DNA of 64,000 nucleotides from Phymorhynchus buccinoides (GCA_017654935.2 CM065686.1:27474591-27538590), one strand, 5' to 3'. Positions 44,860 through 55,879 are shown, numbered from the stretch's first letter. Numbers and translations are program-made. The notes: generated by a model from the letters alone, not told the origin.

Positions 44860-46740
44860 CGAAACAGCAGCTTTTTCGGTAGAGCCCGTATCTCCCAAAG
44901 TCGATCCAGCCGTTCAACCTTCCAGCGTGGGAGCTCTGGGCTACTCCTTTCCTGCCTGGCAGGAGTTAGTCGAGAACGGTTGGATACTTCGGGTGGTGCG
45001 GGCGGATTTTCGGTTTCTGTTCCTGCAGGAACCTCCCCTGTCCCAAGATCCCATTTCCTTCCCCGCTCCGGTGGATCCGGAAAGGTTCAGGATTCTTCAA
45101 GAAGAAGTCGATTCTTTGCTCGTCAAAGGAGTGGTAGTTCAAGTCGAAAACCCGGGCCCGGGTTTTTACTCCCGGCTTTTTACTGTCCCAAAAAAGTCGG
45201 GAGGGTTTCTCGGCCAGTGCTAGACTTGTCACCACTCAACAAGTTAATTCGCCCAGTGAAGTTCAAAATGGAAACAGCGTTTTCCATCCGGCAGACTATC
45301 CAAGTCAACGATTGGGCTACCTCAATAGATTTGAGAGACGCCTATTTTCATATTCTCATCCATCCCTCAAGGAGACACTTCCTCCGCTTCGTCTGGAATG
45401 GGAAGGTTCTTCAGTTCACGGCTCTCCCCTTCGGCCTATCCTTGGCCCCATGGATATTCTCCAAAGTGACCAGGCAGTTTGCGGTCATCGCTCGGGAAAG
45501 AGGTATACGTCAAAGTTTACCTCGATGACTGGTTTGAACTCGAGTTAGACAGGTTGTCTCAGTCACACTCAGGAATTGAATTTTCTGGCCACGAAACTCG
45601 GCTTCCAGGTGAACGACAAAAAGTCAGACCTGACTCCCAAGCAGAGATTCACCTACTTGGGGATGGTCTTCGACACTGTGAGTTTCCAAGTGTCTCCCAC
45701 TCAGGAGCGTGTTCTTTCGTTGACTCGGACGTTGAACGCTCTTCTCCTTTCTCAGTCCATAACTCTTCGTCAAGGTCTCAGAGTCTTAGGTCTCATGGAG
45801 TCTATGGCAGACCTTCTCCCTCTGTGGAGGTTGCACAAAAGACCTCTCTAGAGGCAAATTTCCGCCCTTTTCCCGGACATGTCACGACTAGAAGACTCAG
45901 TGCCTCTCGGGACTTGGTTCCTCCAATTCCACACAGTGGTTGGATCCGGAGTGGATTGGCAGTTCTGTGCCAATTCGCCTCCTGTGCGACCAGCTCTTCT
46001 TGTTCACGGATGCCTCTCTTTCGAGCTGGGGAGCCCATCTGGGGGGAAAAGATTTCCGGTCTCTGGTCTCAAGACTTCCAAGGTCTGCACATCAACCTCT
46101 TGGAAATGGAGGCAGTGCGTCTGGCTCTCATCCACTTCGCTCCCCTTCTGGTCGGGAAATGGGTGACTGTGTCGGGAGACAACACGACTTGTCTTTCGCA
46201 CCTGCGTCGTCAAGGGGGAACGAGGTCCATCCCGTTGTCTCTAGCAGCAGAGTCTATCCTCTTGTGGGCTCACAAGCAGGATATTGTGATCACTATAGAG
46301 TTTGTCCCCGGCAAACTAAATGTCATAGTCGATCAGTTGAGCTGGTCGTCCCAGGTCATTCCAACAGAATGGACCATTGCTCACCAGGCCCTCCTGTCTG
46401 GAAAGAGTGGGGCAAGCCGTGGCTGGACCTTTTTGCCACGAGGTACAGTGCTTGGCTGCCACTGTATGTGTCGCCCATTCGGGACAAGGATGCCTTTGCC
46501 CGGAATGCCTTCACGGTCCCTTGGACAAACATGTTTGCGTACGCCTTCCCTCCAACACCCCTGATCCCAAGGGTGTTGGAGAAGTTCTCTCGGGAGTCCC
46601 TTCAACTCATTTTGGTCACTCCCTATTGGCCATCGAGTCCATGGTTGCCAGAGGGCTGCCCCGCTGCATCTGCACCTGTCTCCAAGGACACTCGTGCAGC
46701 CAAGGACAAACGTCGGCCATCCAAATCCAGCGGTCCTCAA
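44860..46740 (+). pseudogene. DIRS-C RT-RNaseH-methyltransferase-like, broken
   Basis: The polymerase runs through at least four frame changes (near 45205, 45510, 45575 and 45930-46080). Visible blocks: SFPAWQELVENGWILRVVRA, PGFYSRLFTVPKKSGG, SIDLRDAYFHILIHPSRRHF, LPFGLSLAPW, the catalytic VYLDDW, KKSDLTPKQRFTYLGM, RNaseH LFLFTDASLSSWGAHL and LEMEAVRLALIHF, VEFVPGKLN-like TIEFVPGKLNVIVDQL, and the Dam-like tail (LDLFATRYS ... AFPPTPL ... TPYWPSSPW). The catalytic Asp pair is kept, but the gene cannot be translated whole. Order and motifs match the A2 frame throughout. Confidence 0.82.
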
Positions 46741-46744
46741 TCTG

Positions 46745-47455
46745 ACCGCCTGGTTACTATAAGTATGGGCCTGAAGAAACAAGGTTTCTCCATAAGAGCA
46801 GTTGAACTCCTCTCTTCTAGACGCAAGAGCACTAATTCTTTGTACAGTTTACGTTGGCGCATCTGGTTTTTGTTTTGTTAGGGAAAGAAGATAGACCCTC
46901 TTCATCCCTCTTCGGTTCAATTTGTTGAATTTTTGTCACACTTATTTTTTTTATAAAGACCTGACGGCGCAGACACTGGCTGGCTGGCTACAAAGCTGCT
47001 ATTAGTAGCACCATCTCCATGACTTTGGGTATTCGCTCTGTAGATTCTCTTGCTTCCCCACAGGTTTCTCATTTCATTGACGCTGTGAGGCTTACGGCAC
47101 CATCTCGTTCCACCCGTGTTCCTCAGTGGGACATTTTTCTGGTCCTTAACTTTCTACGAGATTCATGTGAACCTCTTCAGTCTCTCTTGCTCAAGCTACT
47201 GACTTATAAGACTCTTCTTTTGCTAGCTCTTGCTTCGGCAAATAGGATCAGTAGTATTCATGCTTTCAGTGGATTGTCGCGTGATATTGAGTTCAATTCG
47301 TCTGGTTCCTCAGTCACTCTCTCACTCGTTTCGGAGTTTAGGGCTTCTCTCGTTGTCATCTCCAGTTTGAACTCTGTGCTTTGTGACGACGATTCAGAGA
47401 TTTTTCTCTGTCCAGTCCGGTGTTTGAAGTTCTATCTCTATCGTACTAGTCCTTT
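46745..47455 (+). pseudogene. DIRS-C tyrosine recombinase, truncated
   Basis: It starts CTG GTT ACT ATA, the position of ATG in A2, and reads LKKQGFSIRAVELLSSRRKS. A stop and frame changes follow at 46879-46960, then MTLGIRSVDSLASPQVSHFI to LCPVRCLKFYLYRTSPFRGS (47019-47455). The first catalytic Arg (SANRISSIHAF) is present. The H-x-x-R and Tyr parts are missing because the frame runs into gag-like GC-rich sequence at SPFRGSRR. The fused open frame to 47738 is a rearrangement product. Confidence 0.78.
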
Positions 47456-48560
47456 CCGAGGTTCGAGGCGTCCCTCGCCGGGCCTCCTTCGGACCCGGGC
47501 CTCCCTCGGTGGGAGGCCTCGGGTGTCCGTGCTCAGAGACCGCGACCTAGGAGGCCCCGGGCCTAGGCCTCTCCAGCTCCCTTGGGCCTCCCTCACCGGG
47601 CCTCCTTCGTACCCGGGCCTCCCTCGGTGGGAGGCCTCGGCGGACCGTGTGGTCAGACGGCTACGGTCTCCGTCACCGTCCGCTACGGTCCGTGGACCGG
47701 CGGTTTCGTCACCGCCCGCTACGGTCCGTGGACCGTAGCCACCGCCGTGGCCTGAGGGCACGATGTCGGTTCCCCGTACCGTCCGTCGTAAGATGGAAAC
47801 GGTAGCGGTTCTTCAGCCCGTCCACCGTCACCCCCGTCAAGAAGCAGCGGTCTCCCGTCCGTCCGGCGTCCAGCCGGCGGCACGGTGACTCACCGGCTTG
47901 GGCGTTCACCGTCCCCCTGTGGTCCCTCACTGGGTTCTGCTTCAGGGTACTCGTCCTCAAAAAGCTCGGGTGGTTTCTCCTGGTTCTGACCAGACAGTCC
48001 ACCCCAGAGGCTCGTAACGTCAGCGCTCTCCAGTGGATTCGGACGTGGACTTAGCTAAGTCCGTCTCCATCCAGGCAAGGGCGTAGCAGCGTGTTCTGGC
48101 CCGGTCCGGCCACTCACCAGGGAAAGGAGTTCTGGTCCTTGCAAGCTCCTAAGCTTCTGGACCACTTCAATCGGAAAGCAGAGGCTTTCCTTTGTGCCGG
48201 GAAGATGGCAGAAGCTAACCGTTTCTCTTTAGCCTTCTAAGGCTGAAGCAGAGAAGCTCCTTTGCGACAGGAATCTTGCCCCGACCAAGATTAAGTCTTC
48301 CAACTTCAAGCAGTTGGAGGAATCTTTGTCAAAGCCCTCAAGGGCTGTGGCTTTGCGGCTTCGTTGGTTCGGCCCATCACAGAGAATTTGGGGAAATTTT
48401 TTCTCCTACGAATTCTCCTGTGGTTTTCAGGCTCTTTGAGTCCGTGAATGAACCAGCCGTTTTCTATCGGTTTTTGGTTCATCGTCGGGCTCTTCAAGGG
48501 TTTTCTCACAAGAAGAGTTCTCTTGTACCATCTAATCATCTGGTTAGATCTACTTCGATC
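47456..48560 (+). pseudogene. DIRS gag-like GC-rich region of A'
   Basis: GC-rich sequence with cctcggtgggaggcctcgg motifs also found in the A2 gag (about 60340). 47640-48480 aligns with 54620-55480 of DIRS-B at roughly 90% by eye, including agggcgtagcagcgtgttct. The end reads KGCGFAASLVRPI-like and NSPVVFRLFESVNEPAVFYR, the gag C-terminal block. Frame breaks are frequent. Confidence 0.65.
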
Positions 48561-49194
48561 TGCTGATCTCGAGCTCTTGTGCTTCTGATCGATCGCTTTC
48601 ACCGATCCATTTTACCGGGTTGGGCAACGGACCGTCGGGTTCCGTTCCGATTCTTCAAGAACCTCATGGTGATTCTGACCTTCGTTTGTCACGGTGGCTT
48701 TTGGGAATGATCCATCGTTTTTCTTTGTTTCATTCATGTCTGTTGCAACGGCTCCTGTGGTCCGTTTCTTCGATTCTGACGAGCATGGGTTTTCTTGCTC
48801 TATTCAGTTTCATGCTTTTCTGGTTACAACAAGGGTTGTTCAACCTGATTACTCATTCAACTGGTCCTGCCAACCGTTCTATCAACTTTTCCGGCCTTTT
48901 TCGGCCCAGCCTGTCAGGCCTTGTTTTTCTGACTTGGGTTACTCGTTACAAGTCATGGCCGTTTAAACGGTTATTTTTGTTCCTCAATCCTCTACCGTTT
49001 CTTTCAGTCAGTACCGTTCAATTGGATTTTTCCACGGTTATCCTGACGTCACTTGGATACTCTGTTATGCTTCTCACAGTAACTAACCGTTTCTCCTTGG
49101 GCAGGTCTACCTGGCCCAAGGAAGATTCAGTTCCCGTGGGCTTTTTTGTTGATTCATCCGTTCAAGTCGGTGCTAGGTGTCCATGGGACTACCT

Positions 49195-49690
49195 CCCATT
49201 TCCCTCTTTCTCCAAGCCTTCTAAGGCTGTAGCGGAGAAACTCCATTGTGACAAGAGTCTTGCCCGGTCAAGTTTTTTCCTTCCAACGTAATACAGTTGG
49301 AAGCATCTTTGTCCAAAGCCCTCAAGGGCTGTGCTTTTGTGACGTTGTTGATTCGGTTCATTGCTGTACTTTGAGCAAAACCTCTCCAACGACCTCTCTT
49401 GCGGTTTTCAGGCTCTTTGAGTCCGTGATTGAACCAACCTTTGGAGTGGCTCTAGCTTCTCTTGGTGATTCTTCTGGCCAGAGACTCTTTTTGGGGCACT
49501 TTAAAGACTGTCTGGAGATGGGTTCGACACGGTCGGATTCACAGTCTCAGCCTCGGAGGACACTGTCCTCGTTTTCTCTGTTGGTGTCCGTCCTCTCAGT
49601 ACGAAGTCGGTCACACTTTTCCGTCTCCTCAGACTTCTTAGTCTGATGGAGTCAGTTTCGGAGCTCCTTCCTCCTGCCAAGGTATACTAA
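49195..49690 (+). pseudogene. Second gag C-terminal copy and RT fragment of A'
   Basis: 49195-49480 repeats the gag C-terminal block (tctccaagccttctaaggct ... ttcaggctctttgagtccgt). About 49575-49690 corresponds to the RT-RNaseH linker (cagacttcttagtctgatgg ... gttcggagctcctt in part), that is the LLSLLGLMESVAELLP block of A2. Everything between, including the RT core, is gone. Confidence 0.6.
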
Positions 49691-50689
49691 GGCCCTTGCA
49701 GAGAGAAGTCGGAGCGTGCGCTCCTTCTTTCACGGTTGCAACCGAGCGTGGTTCAACCGTACCCTTGTTGCCTTCCTTCTGAACGGCCCCGGCTTCGCCG
49801 TTCTTTCGAATGATGTCTGTTCTGGCAGGCATGGTTTTTACTTGCTCTGTTTCAGACCCTCGTTTCCTCTCATTACAACCATGAGTTGTTCATCCAGTGG
49901 ACTCGTTCACTCGTTCCAGCCATCCTTTTCGGTCTGGTTCCGTCCCGATCGGACTCATCTGTCCGGCTAACATGATCTTCTATGCCCAGCTGTCAGATCA
50001 CTAAACGTCAGTTTTCAACTTAAGTTGTTCGACTGGGTGTTTTTGGGCCTTCCTTCAGGCCCCCCACCCCCATTTTGAGTCAGTGCTGTTGAAATGGGTT
50101 AAGTCGAGGTGTGTTTACGTCACGTTTGCACACTGTTCCGCTTTTGTCTACATGTTTCCTTTTCGGTGGGGACATTTCCGCGTCATCTGGTTTGATTTGA
50201 CGTCATGCGATAGCAACTATGTTGCTGTTTCGGTCTGTCCCTACGTCAGAGGCAGTTTTTATTTTGCCTTCCTACGGTCTTAGCTTGTAGAGTTGGTTAC
50301 GAAGTGCAGTTGCACATTCGTTCCTTGGCTTCTCAGTTTGCTAGTTTAGAGGTTGAATCTGCTGTTTTGCGGATTCTCATCTTAATCTTTTAGTACTAGC
50401 TGTTTCTTCCCGTCGTCGGTCCTTTGCTTGCCCGTCATTCTGAACAAGTCTTGTCCAAATGTGGGCCAATTTGTTTTTGACTCAGTCTCGCCACTTCGAT
50501 CGATATTTTTCCGGTCGAAAGGGCGTAGCAGCGTGTGGTGGCCCGGTCCGGCCACTCATAGTCCGTTTTTGTATCGGCCTTGGCTGCTCTAGGTGACTCC
50601 ATGCGGGGTTTGTCATCTCCTGGCTGCTTTTTTAGTCAGCCATGTTCTTTCCTGAGATGCCTTCCTGGATTTTTCCAGGACTCTTTCGT

Positions 50690-51340
50690 TCGGTTCGTCT
50701 TCGGTGGTGACAGGAAGTACGATCCGTTAAGACCTTCTACGGTACAGTCTGTAGAACTCTTGGCGTTTTCTTCACGGGTCTGGAAATTTCTCTGCCCGGA
50801 CCCTTTCGGGGTACAGAGCAGCCTTCATCACTACGATTTCCTTGGCCATGGCTTTTCTGTACGTCACCCCTGTCTCTCTTCTTGGACGCGGTCCGCCTCC
50901 AAGCTCCTGCCAGGACTTCTCGAGTCCCTCAGTAGTTCAGCCAGAAGGATCGGCGGTCTTCACGCTCTCAGCGTCCTGGCCCGCGTCATAGAGTTCTCGG
51001 ATGAGTACTCTTCGGTCACCTTGATCTTTCTACCAGAATTCGGGGCTTAGAATCAGCTAGGCGGCGTTCCCTCGCCTCTGGTTCGCATCTCCATCTTTCG
51101 TTCCGTCCTCGGCCCCGACGGTTCGGACCGTTTTCTCTGTCCGGTCGGGGCCCTCGGGCTTCTCCTTTCCGGAACTAAGCTTCTCTAAGCTTTTGGAGGT
51201 CGCGCGACACGTTCCTTCAGCTCGACCTCCGAGACATCGAGGCCGGGAACGAAGGCGACGCTTTCTCTATCAGGAAAGTTTTGGTCACCCTGGACGATAG
51301 TTGTTGCCCAGACCGCCGTCTCAGTCTAGACCGTCAGTAC
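50690..51340 (+). pseudogene. DIRS tyrosine recombinase of A', decayed
   Basis: Recognisable blocks: KYDPLRPSTVQSVELLAF, SARRIGGLHALSVLARVIEF, SSVTLIFLPEFGA, then LDLRDIEAGNEGDAFSIRK near 51215-51275 in another frame. The H-x-x-R region is deleted and stops interrupt the frame, so it cannot be active. The 3' end and following palindrome are conserved with A1. Confidence 0.72.
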
Positions 51341-51386
51341 GGAGGCAAGCTCCCAACGAGTCCCCCTATGGTACTTTAGTGGGTAT

Positions 51387-51400
51387 ATCATTGCAATGAT
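51387..51400. other. Conserved palindrome, A' copy
   Basis: ATCATTGCAATGAT, identical to 1426-1439 of A1. Confidence 0.6.
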
Positions 51401-51584
51401 GTTTTGGGGCAATATTTGGAGCAGGCCTTTTACCTTCCCTTTCTAAAGCCGCATTTAGAAAGGAGTAAAAGGGGTTACTCGGGGCTTTTTGGGAAGGGGG
51501 TCTAGTGGAATTACCACTTTTTTAAACCCCCTAAGGGAAAAAGCGCCCAGGTCTCGCTCTCACGCGTTGGGTTGGGGTACTGAA

Positions 51585-51716
51585 GCATCTACCCTCCTCC
51601 GCTTTGGTAATCTGCAGTTGTTTCAGGTGTTGGTACAGTATGGTTAAAGTAGATTGGTGGATTTTTATTAATCCCTACTATCTATTTAACTTAATACTTA
51701 CCAACACCTGAAACAA
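51585..51716. repeat. Internal complementary region of A'
   Basis: Same structure as in A1: the left-end complement (ttggtacagtatggttaaag), att, and the right-end complement (ggtggatttttattaatccc ... taccaacacctgaaacaa). Confidence 0.8.
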
Positions 51717-51931
51717 CTGCATTAGCGTTAAGCGACCTGGAGCTATACCATAGCATATAGAAAAACGAAAGTAGGCCTCTGGCCTTGACCCCTAGCCGGA
51801 TGTGGGGCGGGAGTGATCCCCCCTTACCGGTCTAGCAGTGGCTAGGCCAATGAGCGCCTACTTCCGCCATTACAAAATTTTACAGGAAGCATCTTTATTA
51901 GTGTGGGAGGATACAAGGGAGGGTACCTCGT
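51717..51931. repeat. Inverted 215-bp terminal segment of A'
   Basis: This segment reads ctgcattagcgttaagcgac ... gggtacctcgt, the reverse complement of 1755-1969 in A1 and of equal length (215 bp). It is bounded by TACCAACACCTGAAACAA (51699-51716) and TTGTTTCAGGTGTTGGTA (51932-51949). In A1, and in DIRS-B with its own sequence, the segment has the opposite orientation, the one expected for a right ITR. Confidence 0.9.
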
Positions 51932-51992
51932 TTGTTTCAGGTGTTGGTAAGTATTAAGTTAAATAGATAGTAGGGATTAATAAAAATCCACC
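51932..51992. repeat. Right terminus of A'
   Basis: ggtgttggtaagtattaagt ... ttaataaaaatccacc, identical in type to the A1 right end, directly followed by AAT and the DIRS-B left end. Confidence 0.82.
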
Positions 51993-52200
51993 AATCTATT
52001 CTAGCCATACACTACCAACACCTAAAAACAATTGCATGCACACCAACCGACCTGGGTTAAACCTTAGCACATAAGAGAAACGAAGTCAGCCACGGAGCTA
52101 GGCCTACTAGCCCTGGTAACACCCCCGGGTTAGTTCCCATGATGGCGTACCGTAGCCTAGTCATCCGGGGTGACTTCCCCTCATTCCTGATATCCCAGGG
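51993..52200. repeat. DIRS-B left inverted terminal repeat
   Basis: It matches in reverse complement the right repeat ending 58412: taccaacacctaaaaacaat, caaccgacctgggttaaacc, gtcatccggggtgacttccc. Confidence 0.85.
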
Positions 52201-52529
52201 CGCCATGATCTGACTTGGGTTCTTCCTTCTGAGAAATTGTCTTATTTACTCTCTTCAGGGTTTGTTCGTTCCTTTTTCTCCTTTCCAGTTCGATTCTTGA
52301 GGCTTTCGGCTATTGATTCGTTCATTTCAGCCTCTTCTAGGATTTCTTTTACTGGAGTTATGAAATATTTTGGGGGCTTGGCTCACTTCGTTTTTCTAAC
52401 GATGTCGGCCATTATAGCTTCAACTCCACTGTATCAGTCACCCAGACTTTTTTGTCTCGGTCTCTTCCTCAATATTCTCCCCCCCCTGTTATGTACTAGG
52501 GCTTTTGTTTCTTCTTCTACTACCTATTG

Positions 52530-53000
52530 AGTGGTAGACGGAAGAATTCGCCCAGGGAGAAATCTAAGAAAGAAAAGTCTTAGCACGAAATATCAGCTTT
52601 CAAAACGTCGTCTGCTACGGCTCAACAAGCATACTCGCCTTCTTTTTCGCGTTCCGCCTCTGTTGTTCCCGAGCATTCTCTGTCCCCGAGCGGGACTTTT
52701 CAGATCTTTTTTCAGGTTTTTAGCCTTTTTTAGGCTTCTTTCCTCAAATTGGACCAGTAAAGGTCGTCTTCTACGACTTAGCTCAAAGTTGTTCCCGAGC
52801 AGTCCTCTGTTCCCGAGCTCAACTTTTCTAATCTCTCCTCTCAGTCGGAGATTTTTAGCCTTTTTAGGGGCTTTTTTCCTTAAATTTGGTCAGTCTGGTC
52901 TCTTCGTAATACTTGAGCCGATCTGATCAGCGTCTCCAATATTATCCATTGGATCAGTTGGGTCTCTTTTTCTGTCAGACCTTCGGTGTCACCCCATGTT
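52530..53000 (+). pseudogene. DIRS-B gag N-terminal remnant
   Basis: Ser/Lys-rich coding-like sequence with repeated stops (tttcccgagcattctctg, gttcccgagcagtcctct). It lies where gag starts in A2 and DIRS-C. No intact frame. Weak similarity only. Confidence 0.4.
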
Positions 53001-53564
53001 TTTTCTTCCATGGATGTTCACCATGTCTGTTCTAGGAGGCCCTTTTCGACCCGGGCCGTCTCTCGGACCTCCGGCCGGTGGTCCTCTCCGTTTAAGTCGC
53101 TTGGTAAGCGCATGGACCCCCAGGGACGCAGGATCCCCCTGGTTGTCCCGACATGCCAAGGCGTGGCAACCCCCACTGACGGACTGTCTCTGGGGGGTCG
53201 GGGGTCTCCTTCCTCCACCCATTCCCGGGAGGAGGGAGACTTTGGTCCATCCGGACTTTTGTCCGAAGGCCTGTGCAATAAGTCCGTTGTGCCCTGGAGG
53301 GACGGCCCCACATGGCGGCCCACTGAGTGGCCGAGGGATTCCACAGGCCAGGAGGCTATCCCTCCCCGCGCTGGTACATCTTCTGCGGAAGTATGTCTGG
53401 TGATCGGGCCCCGGGCGTCCTCACACCCCCTTTTCCTCGGGTTCGGCTGGAGCCGGCCCGAGTCGACGAGGACGCACCGGTTGTTTGGGCTCACCGTAAA
53501 TCGGCGGACCGCCGTGGTGAACGACGGTCTCCGGATGCCCCGGTTGACCGTGCGTCCAAACATA

Positions 53565-54480
53565 AGCGATCTCCCGGCCGCCGGCCTTTCGGTCCGCGGC
53601 ACGGTGACTCATCGCTCGGACCCCGTGACGGCGGTTCCCCCGTCCGCCCGTCACGGTCCGTCCGCATCCAGCGGTCTCCCGTCCGCCCGCCCTTCGGCCG
53701 GCGGCACGGTGATTCTCCGCACGGTGCCCGTCGGTCGCCGGTGGCACCGGTGCACCGTCCGGGTAACCGCCTTTGGTTCCCGGTCGCCGTATGGACGGTA
53801 CGGCACCGGTCGATGCGGCACTCGGCTCCAGGCTACGGCCAGCCAGCGATCTCCCGGCCGCCGGCCTTTCGGTCCGCGGCGCGGTGACTCATCGCTCGGA
53901 CTCCGTGACGGCGGTTCCCCCGTCCGCCCGTCACGGTCCGTCCGCATCCAGCGGTCTCCCGTCCGCCCGCCCTTCGGCCGGCGGCACGGTGATTCTCCGC
54001 ACGGTGCCCGTCGGTCGCCGGTGGCACCGGTGCACCGTCCGGGTAACCGCCTTTGGTTCCCGGTCGCCGTATGGACGGTACGGCACCGGTCGATGCGGCA
54101 CTCGGCTCCAGGCTACGGCCAGCCAGCGATCTCCCGGCCGCCGGCCTTTCGGTCCGCGGCACGGTGACTCATCGCTCGGACCCCGTGACGGCGGTTCCCC
54201 CGTCCGCCCGTCACGGTCTGTCCGCGTCCAGCGGTCTCCCGTCCGCCCGCCCTCCGGCCGGCGGCACGGTGATTCACCGCACGGTACCCGTCGGTCGCCG
54301 CTGGCACCGGTGCACCGTCTGGGTAGCCGCCGATGGTTTCCGGTGTCCGTCCGCCCGTCACGGTCTGTCCGGGTCCAGCGGTCTGCCGTCCGCCCGCCCT
54401 TCGGCCGGCGGCACGGTGATTTCACCGCACGGTACTCTTTGGTCGCCGCTGGCACCGGCGCACCGTCTGGGTAGCCTCCC
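53565..54480. repeat. 280-bp tandem repeats in DIRS-B gag region
   Basis: Units start agcgatctcccggccgccgg at 53565, 53845 and 54125. The first two are almost identical and the third changes into two diverged half-units to about 54480. The sequence is very GC-rich. Because 280 is not a multiple of three, successive units are read in different frames, and long overlapping open frames on both strands result (for example 52986-54167). These are not supported as proteins. Confidence 0.88.
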
Positions 54481-54599
54481 ATGGTTCCCGGTGTCCGTAC
54501 GTTCGGTACGGCACCGGTTGACGCGGCACTACGGCCTCAGGCTACGGCCAGCCTCCCACCCGGTCCTGCCGCCGGCTGCCGGCGGTGGGACCCGGGACA

Positions 54600-55490
54600 C
54601 ACGGCGCCACCTTGCGGTCAGACGGCTACGGTCTCCGTCACCGTCCGCTACGGAACGCTCGGTCCATGGTCCGGCGGTTGCGTCACCGCCCGCTTCGGTC
54701 CGTGGTCCGACGGGCGGTGTCCGCAGCGGTGGCCACCGCCGTGGCCCGAGGGCACGATGTTGGCTCCCCGTACCGTCCGTCTAAGACGGATTCGGTAGCG
54801 GTTCTTCAGCCCGTCCACCGGCAACGGTCTTCCGCCTGTCAGACTTACGTCGACGGCGCGATGGCTCGCCGCACGGCTCCCTTGACGGCACTCCCGTCCG
54901 CCCAGCTTCCAGCAGGCGGCACGGTGTCCCACCACTCGGCTTGGGCGTTCACCGGCCCCCTGTGGGTACTCGGTCTCAAAGTTGGGGTGGTTTCTCCTGG
55001 TTCTTCCAGTCAGTCCACCCCAGAGGCTTGTTACGTCAGCGCTCTCCAGTGGATTCGGACGTGGACTTAGCTAAGCCCGTCTCCATCCACGCATGGGCGT
55101 AGCAGCGTGTTCTGGCCCGGTCCGGCCACTCGCCAGGGAGTGGAGCTCTGGTCCTTACAAGCTCCTAAGCTTCTGGACCACTCCAATCGGAAGGCTAAGG
55201 CTTTCCTCTGTGCCGGGGAGATGGCAGAAGCTACCGTTTCGCTTTAGCCTTCTAAGGCCGGAACAGAGAAGCTCCTTTGCGACAGGAATCTTGCCCAGGC
55301 CAAGATTGAGTCTTCCAACTTTTTTACAGTTGGAGGAATCTTTCTCTCTATCCCTCAAGGGCTATGGCTTTGCGGCTTCGTTGATTCGGCCCATCTCAGA
55401 GAATTTGGGGAAAACTTTTTCTCCTACGAATTCTCCTGTGGTTTTTCAGGCTCTTTTGAGTCCGTGAATGAACCGCTCGGCTGGGCTCGG
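54600..55490 (+). pseudogene. DIRS-B gag C-terminal region
   Basis: Homologous to 47640-48480 of A', including catgggcgtagcagcgtgtt and gcgacaggaatcttgcccag, ending with NSPVVF and a frameshifted FESVNE block at about 55470. Broken. Confidence 0.6.
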
Positions 55491-55879
55491 TTCCCCCGTT
55501 CGCCCGCATCCAGCGGTCGCCCGTCCGCCCGGCCCTTGGCCGCCGGCACGGTGCTTCACCGCACGGTACCCGTCGGTCTCCGGTAGCCCCGGTGTTCCGT
55601 CCGGGTAGCCGTTAACGGTCCCCTACCCGGGGTGGCTCTTCGGGTCGGCCGTCTCGGTCCGTCAAGAGGCAACGGTCCCTCGGCCGTGCGGTTGCGGGCC
55701 GCCGGCTCGGGCGTTCTCCGTCCTCACGGGCTTCCCCTTCTGGCTCCGCTATTGCCTTGGGACCGGGTGGATTCTTCTGTTTCCCCAGTCTGTCCACCCG
55801 AGAGGTTCTAGTGGCATCATTCTGCCTTGGATTCGGACTCGGGCTCTGCCCGCTCCGTTTCCTCCCAGCGAAGTTTGCC

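Larger units (their letters stand above)
37322..47455 (+). mobile_element. DIRS-C retrotransposon, interrupted by a Gypsy element
   Basis: The left end AATCTATTCTATCATG at 37322 is followed after 24 bp by a Gypsy-type insertion (37346-43209) and resumes at 43210. It contains left terminal sequence (43215-43623), a gag remnant, decayed RT-RNaseH and a recombinase that ends abruptly at about 47455, where gag-like sequence of another DIRS begins. Neither an ICR nor a right ITR of its own was found, so the element lost its 3' end by rearrangement. Confidence 0.75.
47456..51992 (+). mobile_element. DIRS element A', mosaic and decayed
   Basis: It begins without a left ITR, joined to DIRS-C recombinase. 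It contains gag-like sequence similar to DIRS-B (47456-48560), a second gag C-terminal copy (49195-49480), an RT/RNaseH-linker fragment (about 49575-49690), a decayed recombinase (50690-51340), the palindrome at 51387, an A-type ICR and an A-type right end at 51992. The 3' half is A-family and the 5' half B-like. No protein is intact. Confidence 0.75.

Noticed and set aside
52986..54784. Several long overlapping open frames on both strands (up to 393 codons), rich in Arg, Pro and Gly
   Set aside because: They lie in GC-rich 280-bp tandem repeats inside DIRS-B. All frames are open because stop codons are rare in this composition, and none has a recognisable domain.
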